Shown here: positions 60,601-64,000 of the stretch, piece after piece
Position numbering within the stretch: the first letter of the stretch is position 1
Layout: every line of letters starts with the position of its first letter
Assembly: GCA_026874595.1 (NCBI GenBank)
Contig: CM049316.1
Location: 43,603,695-43,667,694 of the forward strand
DNA: 64,000 nucleotides
Reading direction: 5' to 3'
Origin: Sipunculus nudus
Lineage: Eukaryota; Annelida; Sipuncula; Golfingiida; Sipunculidae
Translations under genes and position numbers: made by a program
The notes under the pieces: generated by a model
Told to the model about the DNA's origin: nothing
Databases searched by the model: none
The model's input: the letters and a program-made list of their open reading frames with translations, nothing else

Positions 60601-62292
60601 GGTACTAATTTTATATTTATACTAATAACTTATAAAATTTGAAAAATTCAGAACTAATTTTGGGAATTCAATTGAATCTTGATAAAGTAATGTTACATCC
60701 CTGACAAAAAAATCTCTAGCTTCAGCAATCCTCTTGTTAAGGGAGTAAATATATTTCTTGATTTTTTACAAAGTGCATTATGTTTGGGCCCATAACTTAA
60801 AACAATTACGCAATACTGGCATCATTTCTTGCATGTGCATAGAGAATGTATAGAAAAATATGTATATTATATATGATTAAAGTCAGATCAGGGGTTTTGA
60901 TATTAGGCAGTCTTGAAGTGTAACAATGGGTTTTTAATGGAAAAATGTTTTTTCATTAATATCTCGAAGGTATTAAGTCCTAGTATCCAAATTCTTGGCA
61001 TGGTAGGGGATTTTGGAGACATCTAATTGTATGCCAAATTTTAGGAACTGAGAGCTGAAGCTGGGGAGCTGAGCTCTTGCAAACTGCATAACACTAGCTT
61101 GATGTAAACAATATGTTACATAGTGCTTGAGAACTTGAATAAAATCTACAGTTTTTGATCAACTGGTTTCAAATTTTTGGTGTTAACAGACAAAAAGCTA
61201 ACAAAAACATGCTGTGAAAATTAAATCCACAGTACTTACAGAAAAAAAGTGCCATGGTCAAAGTCGGGCAAAATTTAAGGTACCAATTTTTTATTTTTGT
61301 TAATATTTCAAAAAATTTAAAAGATTTTGATCTAATTTTGGGTATACAATTTAATTTTGATTAATTAAAGTTATATTACTGGAAAAAAAAGTTCATAGCT
61401 TTAACATGTTTTGTGTTTAGTGATCAAATATCCTTCCTGATTTTTTACTAAATACATAATGTTTAGCCCATAACTTTTTTAAATTATATAATACAGAAAT
61501 AATTTCTGGCATGTACATAGGAACTATATAGGGGAATATTTATGGTAAATATGAGGAAAAACAGATGAGTAGTTTTGATATTAAGCAGACCTGAAGTGTG
61601 AAAATAGGTTTTTAATAAAAAATTGAGGTTTTTCCTTAATTTCTCAAAGGAACAAAGTCGCAAAGACCCAGTTTTCGGCTTGGTAGGAGATCTTGGGTAC
61701 ATCTAACATTATTCCGAATTTTGGATTCCTAGGTCTTACGGTTTCAAAACGTGCCACATCTACGGACGGACCGACAGACAGACGGATGACGGACAATGGA
61801 CCACGAATATAGCTCAGATGACTTATAGTCAGCTGAGCTAAACAAGAATATATGAAAATATTCTTATTTGGTTTTGCCAAGAGCTCAAGAGATTAGATAC
61901 AAATTTTAAGTATGATATGCAATTAGGCTCTGACAGCCCGAAAAATAAAATGATCTACAGACTCTGGAATGAACAAGCAAGCAAATTAAAAAAAATATAC
62001 CAAGACAATATAATAAATTAAGACAATATGCATAAAAGTTTGCCAGTTTGCAGAAGGCTAGGGAAAGAATAAGTGTAAGAGTTATTGAAAAGATGCATAT
62101 GAAGGATAAAAGGTACAAAAGTATACAAATTAAAGAAAATTTTGCAAAGACTTATTTTTTGAAGGGATTGAAAGAATTGCAGAATCACTGCAAATGCTGT
62201 TCATTTATCAATTATTTTCCAATAACACATTATAGACACAGATGTGTGAATGCGTGTTTGTGAAGGGGAGGGGACAGGCATTTGGTTAGGCT

Positions 62293-62336
<44 letters not shown>

Positions 62337-62905
62337 AGAGAGAGAGAGACTTGCAAAATAAATTGTTTACAGATTATTGCTATATTTCCTTCTGAACATC
62401 TCTTGCACAAACTGTCTTATTCTGGCAAAATCTGGCAGACTGCGAACATGCACGGGTGCACATAATTTACAATCATAATATTGTACAGCTTGTAATCATC
62501 ATTTTTGTACAAAATAATATATGCCCCTATGTGCATTTTATTGACCATTTTATAAAACAAAATACGTGTACGAGGTGTTTCAAGGTAAGTGTGTACGATG
62601 TAGTATCAACAAGACGAAATGACGCACAGCACCTGGGAATATAGTGATTAACCTAACCAGCCCACTGGTTCATCATCTCATCTGACGTACCTGTTTACAA
62701 CCAATTGCTCCATGTTTATCTCTGTAGAATCTATTGGACATTTTGATGACGTCTGTCTGAGCAGACAGGGGCGACAGAACGTATGCCCACATTGTATGTT
62801 TATAACAGGATCTGTAAAAACACTGTTACAAAATTTACACAGTAAATGTCCGCTGATATCTTCAGTAAATTTGGTCGGCTTGCTGGCTGTCAGTCCGTCG
62901 CCCAT
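27649..62905 (-). CDS. TRAF7: TRAF7: RING, TRAF zinc fingers, coiled coil, WD40; 15 coding exons
   Basis: Coding exons (minus strand, 5' to 3'): 62905-62691, 56440-56322, 44377-44231, 43766-43663, 41523-41381, 39705-39605, 38645-38540, 37792-37651, 35317-35213, 34271-34194, 33690-33604, 32661-32526, 31880-31732, 30593-30474, 27687-27649. All introns are GT-AG and every phase closes, giving 596 residues. Domain order is the TRAF7 signature. Known for the family: E3 ubiquitin ligase that works with MEKK3 in NF-kB/AP-1 signalling. The start is firm: an in-frame TAA lies two codons upstream (TAA ACC AGG ATG). Vertebrate TRAF7 (about 670 aa) has roughly 100 more residues before the RING. The protein ends VFKHFKMQMGFA. 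No clear poly(A) signal was found near the stop. Confidence 0.93.
28505..29600 (+). mobile_element. Helentron-like element with ~146-bp tandem core
   Basis: It opens with GGGACCCATGGGTCTCGACG and ATCAGCTGA, as in the other Helentron-like 5' ends. The core is a run of units spaced about 143-147 bp, each marked by CTTGACCTTTGACC-like words (near 28686, 28829, 28975, 29119, 29266, 29411). It ends with GGATGGATGG and (ACAG/ACAA)n at about 29518-29570. It lies in TRAF7 intron 14. No protein. Confidence 0.65.
30765..31028. mobile_element. PIF/Harbinger-like MITE, copy 1 (TSD TAA)
   Basis: The left end GGCC-A9-GGTATGGTTCTCAGGCA is the inverted counterpart of TGCCTGAGAACCATACC...GGCC at the right. 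The element is flanked by TAA on both sides (30762-30764, 31029-31031), the 3-bp TWA duplication typical of PIF/Harbinger. Size 264 bp. A 300-bp relative is at 56859-57158. It lies in TRAF7 intron 13. Confidence 0.8.
32235..32480 (+). repeat. Dispersed 'TGACCTCTGACC' repeat, uninterrupted copy
   Basis: It includes ACATCTGACCTCATCAAATA, TGAAAATCCATCAAAGTTATC, CTAAAAGTTAATGATGGAC and GTGGGTATACC. The same family occurs at 44462-44876 with its continuation at 48105-48170, and at 57735-58030. This copy shows the empty-site sequence (32398-32412) into which the Helentron-like copy 2 inserted elsewhere. It lies in TRAF7 intron 12. Confidence 0.65.
35034..35215. repeat. 43-bp minisatellite at the TRAF7 exon 9 donor
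   Basis: On the plus strand the word GACCTTAAT (once GATCTTAAT) recurs near 35042, 35124, 35167 and 35210, with a shorter variant near 35094. The last three are 43 bp apart. On the minus strand each word is ATTAAG|GTCAG, the exon 9 end and its donor. The unit continues with GTCACATGTAAACCATCACA-like text. Several units also carry AGGTCAGAGGTCA. Confidence 0.8.
35341..37183. mobile_element. 1.84-kb PIF/Harbinger-like TIR element (TSD TTA)
   Basis: The left end reads GGCCAGACTTTTTTAATTTT and then TTTACAAAC. The right end is its inverted counterpart (GTAAACCAAAG, AATTAAAAAAGTCTGGCC). TTA flanks both ends (35338-35340, 37184-37186). CCTACCTCC words occur inside both ends. No ORF of useful length, so it is non-autonomous. 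It makes up most of TRAF7 intron 8 and ends 23 nt before the exon 9 acceptor AG. Inside, 36403-36505 is a short tandem duplication of about 50-55 bp. Confidence 0.8.
37935..38118. repeat. GACCACC/GGTGGTC dispersed repeat in TRAF7 intron 7
   Basis: Starts near ACAGTTGAACCCACAATTATG and ends near GGTGGGGTTCCACCGTAT. These ends are roughly complementary to each other (AACC...GGTT) and resemble the block at 10555-10745 in opposite orientation. Probably a small TIR element; exact ends not fixed. Confidence 0.5.
39605..41523 (-). other. TRAF7: TRAF7 exons 5-6: coiled coil
   Basis: Exons 41523-41381 and 39705-39605 encode residues 196-276. Residues about 196-265 are Leu/Gln/Glu/Asn-rich without Pro or Gly (MELRRHNQKLTEQVRNL... 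to VKEIQEKYDELSRSVERL) and read as a coiled coil. A Ser/Pro/Arg-rich linker follows (KSPSRTPKARSG). Family knowledge: this segment mediates oligomerisation. A 561-bp TIR element lies 22 nt before the exon 6 acceptor. Confidence 0.85.
39728..40288. mobile_element. 561-bp TIR element with 9-bp target duplication (Mutator-like)
   Basis: The inverted repeats are about 90 bp long, starting TAGCCCAATTTAATTGGACT on the left and TAGCCCGATTTAATTGGACT when the right end is read inward. Both continue with TTAGGCCCTGCCAGATAT. The direct duplication TAAGCACTT flanks it exactly (39719-39727 and 40289-40297). Long TIRs plus a 9-bp duplication suggest a Mutator-like MITE. No transposase. It lies in TRAF7 intron 5, ending 22 nt before the exon 6 acceptor. 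Confidence 0.85.
41524..43662. other. TRAF7 intron 4, no clear element ends
   Basis: Mostly AT-rich. About 41765-42140 contains words like those of the GGTGGCGCCACC satellite family (GAGGTAGGTGGCCCAACAAT, ACATGCAAATTTTCAGGTG), so it is probably a decayed copy. From 42140 to 43662 I see no gene, RNA or repeat boundary. Confidence 0.4.
43663..44377 (-). other. TRAF7: TRAF7 exons 3-4: TRAF-type zinc fingers
   Basis: Exons 44377-44231 and 43766-43663 encode residues 113-195. Two fingers are visible: C128-x6-C135-x10-H146-x3-C150 and C155-x6-C162-x11-H174-x3-C178. The intron between them interrupts the Gly codon before C162. A perfect 55-bp tandem duplication (43784-43838, 43839-43893) begins 17 nt upstream of the exon 4 boundary. 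Confidence 0.88.
43784..43893. repeat. Perfect 55-bp tandem duplication beside TRAF7 exon 4
   Basis: Two copies (43784-43838, 43839-43893) starting TACCTAGAATATGCCATGTA are identical by eye. The array begins 17 nt into the intron from the exon 4 acceptor, so the duplicated DNA covers the likely branch-point zone. Confidence 0.9.
44462..44876 (+). repeat. TGACCTCTGACC-type repeat, 5' part, interrupted by copy 2
   Basis: The text contains TGACCTCTGACCTCATTAAA near 44476 and 44618 and a related unit at about 44740, with period about 140 bp. It breaks at TTAAAAAC (44876), where the Helentron-like copy begins, and resumes at TTAATGGACGGTGGGTATAC (48103 onward), matching the uninterrupted copy near 32400. 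Confidence 0.7.
44877..48104 (+). mobile_element. Helentron-like non-autonomous element, copy 2
   Basis: Near-identical to 17429-20665 over its whole length, same orientation, with minor indels (for example a longer poly-G run at about 46581-46594 and a shorter microsatellite near 48030-48055). It has the same 5' end AAGGGACCCATGAGTCACGG and the same 3' hairpin TAGCTCAGATGACT/AGTCAGCTGAGCTA. It lies in TRAF7 intron 2 inside another repeat, which defines its ends. It carries the same 69-aa minus ORF (45084-45293) with one residue changed. Confidence 0.8.
48280..49700. repeat. Second GGTGGCGCCACC satellite array
   Basis: Palindrome variants recur near 48320, 48458, 48609, 48738, 48889, 49017 and 49168 with alternating spacings of about 128-151 bp, as in 14345-15870. 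Three further units with diverged interiors follow near 49440, 49558 and 49685. The units are less regular than in the first array, with more GGTGGCACCACC variants. It lies in TRAF7 intron 2. Single related motifs occur at 29721 and 51197. Confidence 0.8.
49790..50200. repeat. Irregular tandem repeat with CTGAGTGAACTCTTGACC
   Basis: The words CTGAGTGAACTYTTGACC and AGTCTKYCAAAGCTATAAA recur two to three times each between about 49855 and 50065, in alternating order. No coding content or element ends recognised. Confidence 0.5.
50650..51658. repeat. Tandem core of ~170-180-bp units with ACGACGC tail
   Basis: Units share TAACTCAGCCAA, GAACCATTYGAACAAACTTG, a TTCTGTGWRATATT-like stretch and GTTTCAGAGRAGAAG; starts near 50665, 50835, 51010 and 51320. 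The last unit leads to AGACGACGCACGACGCATGA (51602-51621), then ATAAGCTCACAGGTTCGCTAA. This is another tandem-core, short-tract, end-hairpin-type layout, likely a Helentron-associated element of a different subfamily. Confidence 0.55.
51486..53543. repeat. Recent 1.03-kb direct tandem duplication
   Basis: 51486-52515 and 52516-53543 match almost completely from CAGTTAGAAAAAAATAAACA to AAAATTAGGAACCA. Visible differences: a 2-bp deletion (GGTATATAG/GATATAG), ACATACAG/ACGTACAG, GCCACACC/GCCGCACC, TTTCTGAAG/TTTCCGAAG and TTAATTGC/TTAAATGC. The unit includes the ACGACGC element end and a GACCACC-type block (51755-51895). It is recent or an assembly duplication. Confidence 0.9.
53690..55325. mobile_element. 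~150-bp tandem array with (ACAG)n inside terminal TGTCCCC repeats
   Basis: Nine units start near CACTCCAAAACCAATCCCA (53987, then about every 150 bp to 55187). Each contains CAATCACTGACCCAAATTTG, GAAAGTTATCGCAC and an (ACAG)n tract. The block opens with TGTCCCCCGCTTTGGG (53692) and closes with CAGAGCAGGGGACAGTTAA (about 55301-55322), inverted counterparts. Minus-strand ORFs across it are repeats of the unit (LSVCLSVCLSVR-type) and not a gene. TRAF7 intron 2. Confidence 0.7.
56859..57158. mobile_element. PIF/Harbinger-like MITE, copy 2
   Basis: Same terminal repeats and centre as 30765-31028 (GGTATGGTTCTCAGGCA; AGGTAAARGCACTACATAA; GGGGGTTAAAAYTGATGC). The right flank is TAA and the left is CAA, so one base of the target duplication has changed. 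300 bp, in TRAF7 intron 1. Confidence 0.75.
57735..58030 (+). repeat. TGACCTCTGACC-type repeat, third copy
   Basis: Starts around CCCTGACCTCTGACCTAATT, has two half-units of about 145 bp (second near 57880) and includes ATGAAAATCCATTAAAGTTC as in the copies at 32235 and 44462. It ends near CAGCAGACAGAGGCAACAC. Confidence 0.6.
58088..61845 (+). mobile_element. Helentron-like element, diverged copy with probable nested insert
   Basis: The 5' end (AACAAGGGACCCATGGGTCA, CGGCGCTCAGCTG) and the 3' end (TAGCTCAGATGACT, TAT, AGTCAGCTGAGCTA at about 61811-61841) match the other copies. From about 60460 to the end the body aligns with the 3' third of copies 1 and 2. From 58125 to about 60250 the sequence is unrelated to them. 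A segment from TTTACCGAGCACAGCC (58500) to GGTATACCGGGTCTATCAG (59435-59453) may be a separate insertion. Whether 58088 and 61845 belong to one insertion is inference. Confidence 0.5.
62291..62350. repeat. (GA)n microsatellite
   Basis: Near-perfect (GA)n interrupted once by TCA near 62334. It produces artefactual Arg-Glu and Ser-Leu ORFs. It lies in TRAF7 intron 1, about 340 bp from exon 1. Confidence 0.95.
62691..62905 (-). other. TRAF7: TRAF7 exon 1: RING finger
   Basis: This exon encodes residues 1-71. Zinc ligands are C23, C26, C39, H41, C44, C47, C56 and D59 (CKFC...CGHTFCRPC...CPID). Asp as the eighth ligand (C3HC3D) is normal for TRAF7 and some other TRAFs. The donor is AACAG|GTACGT. 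The start context ACCAGGATGG is good. Confidence 0.92.
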
Positions 62906-63778
62906 CCTGGTTTAATCTCGCATGTCTTCCGGTTTGACCTGAGGGTCAAATGACGGAGGAAATGCTTTGGGGCCCTTTAGGGTTTTGCGGAATGTGGGCC
63001 GAATGACGACCATGTAATTTCCGTGTCGCAACTGCAGGTCTGTTTGCGATTTCATATGAATGTGTTAAGAATAATAATTCATGAAAATGTCTTTTGAATT
63101 CACATAAGTATTAATATTTTTACTCGAAAATGGCTCGAGATGAACAAGTGAAAATTCTAAAAAAGAAAAGAAAAAAAAAAAGACTTAAATTAATAACTTT
63201 AGTCTTTATCTTGATGTTGTACGATACGGTAATATCAGTTGACTTTACAGTTTTGTTCTTAGTGAATTGCGAAATAAAAACTTAGTTGGGATCCTTAAAA
63301 CATATAACTGTTTGAAAAAAAGCTGTCATACCTGTACAAATTTACATGATATGTATATATACGTATATCTGTAAAGTTTTGAAATTTTGAGCTCAGTTAT
63401 AACGAAATGATGTGCATAAAAGGACTTACAAAATATACATATTTCGACTAACACTTATTGTCAAGTACCTATTCGCACATTCTTGTTTATAACTCACAAT
63501 ACTATAGCTATATAAATATTTTATTCATTCATCTTTGACCATCTTGAAGAAACAAAACTGTTATCACCCTCAATTTTAAACAGTTTTATATTAATATACC
63601 AGTGTAGACCCGCATGTGTTTGTACATTTGTGAATAATCCTTGACGAGGTTCCTGAATCCAGATCAAGAGCCGGATCCTCACCAAACTCGAATCGTTTCT
63701 TCATTGCACTGGCCCATACTCGAAATGCCCTGAAAATTTAATGAGATTCCGTTTATGATTGCATGCCGTGAGGTATAT
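62906..63778 (-). promoter_or_regulatory. TRAF7: TRAF7 5' UTR and presumed promoter region
   Basis: Upstream of the TRAF7 ATG. In-frame TAA at 62914-62912 shows the start is not internal. The first 150 bp are less AT-rich than the flanks, with some CpGs (CTTCCGGTTTGACC; TTTGCGGAATG). CTTCCGG at 62928-62934 is an ETS-type core often found in housekeeping promoters. No TATA box is evident close to the start. The transcription start cannot be placed by eye. Confidence 0.4.
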
Positions 63779-64000
63779 TCAGTGATGTAGTCGAGTCCAC
63801 TACATCCGAGTCCGAGTGCAATATATACGTTTGAGTTCAGGCTACTCGAGTCCAAGTCTGATTATTTAAGTTCGAGTCCAAGTCCACCATCTTCGAATCC
63901 GAGTCGTTTATAACCCGAGTCTATGAGTCTGAGTCCGAGTCCAATAAATTTAAAATGGAAATTTGAAAGTACCATAATTATTTTTTGTTGGTTTACACAA
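63779..64000. mobile_element. GAGTCC-rich terminal-repeat element, copy 2 (cut by window end)
   Basis: It begins CAGTGATGTAGTCGAGTCC-like and continues with a degenerate GAGTCC/AAGTCC array to about 63941, then the AT-rich centre (AATGGAAATTTGAAAGTACC; TTGGTTTACACA), matching 26150-26260 in copy 1. The right half lies beyond the window. Confidence 0.55.

Overview
This is an AT-rich animal nuclear segment with spliced genes, large repeat-filled introns and many non-autonomous mobile elements. The best fit is a lophotrochozoan, probably a bivalve mollusc. The reasons are tandem-core repeats that end in (ACGG/ACAG)n tracts and a terminal hairpin, as in the bivalve pearl/CvA type of Helentron-related elements, plus tRNA-derived SINEs and a Penelope-like remnant. 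The species call is inference; no taxonomic marker gene is present.

Two protein genes can be read exon by exon with every splice phase closing. A CDYL-type gene (enoyl-CoA hydratase-like domain) runs on the plus strand from 828 to 9019: 6 coding exons, 742 residues, with no chromodomain attached to the visible start. TRAF7 runs on the minus strand from 62905 down to 27649: 15 coding exons, 596 residues, with a RING, two TRAF-type zinc fingers, a coiled coil and seven WD40 repeats. The genes are convergent, about 18.6 kb apart stop to stop.

Layout: 1-781 is microsatellite-rich DNA before CDYL. 828-9019 is CDYL, with SINEs, a perfect 31-bp inverted repeat and a 56-bp minisatellite that duplicates a splice donor. 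9020-13480 is 3' flank without recognisable genes. 14345-15870 is a dimeric satellite built on the palindrome GGTGGCGCCACC. 16282-16770 is a truncated Penelope-like element carrying a hammerhead-ribozyme-like fold. 17429-20665 is a 3.2-kb Helentron-like element. 20835-21055 (minus) is an unidentified candidate exon below a CpG-richer stretch. 21250-27600 holds repeats and SINEs. 27649-62905 is TRAF7. Its introns hold further Helentron-like elements, a second copy of the satellite, a recent 1.03-kb tandem duplication and several TIR elements with visible target duplications.

The two genes show no functional link beyond position. By family, CDYL is a nuclear chromatin co-repressor/crotonyl-CoA hydratase and TRAF7 is a RING/WD40 signalling protein. 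The points most worth following up are the hammerhead-like motif, minisatellites that copy splice-donor junctions in both genes, and two different TIR elements that each sit 22-23 nt upstream of a TRAF7 3' splice site.
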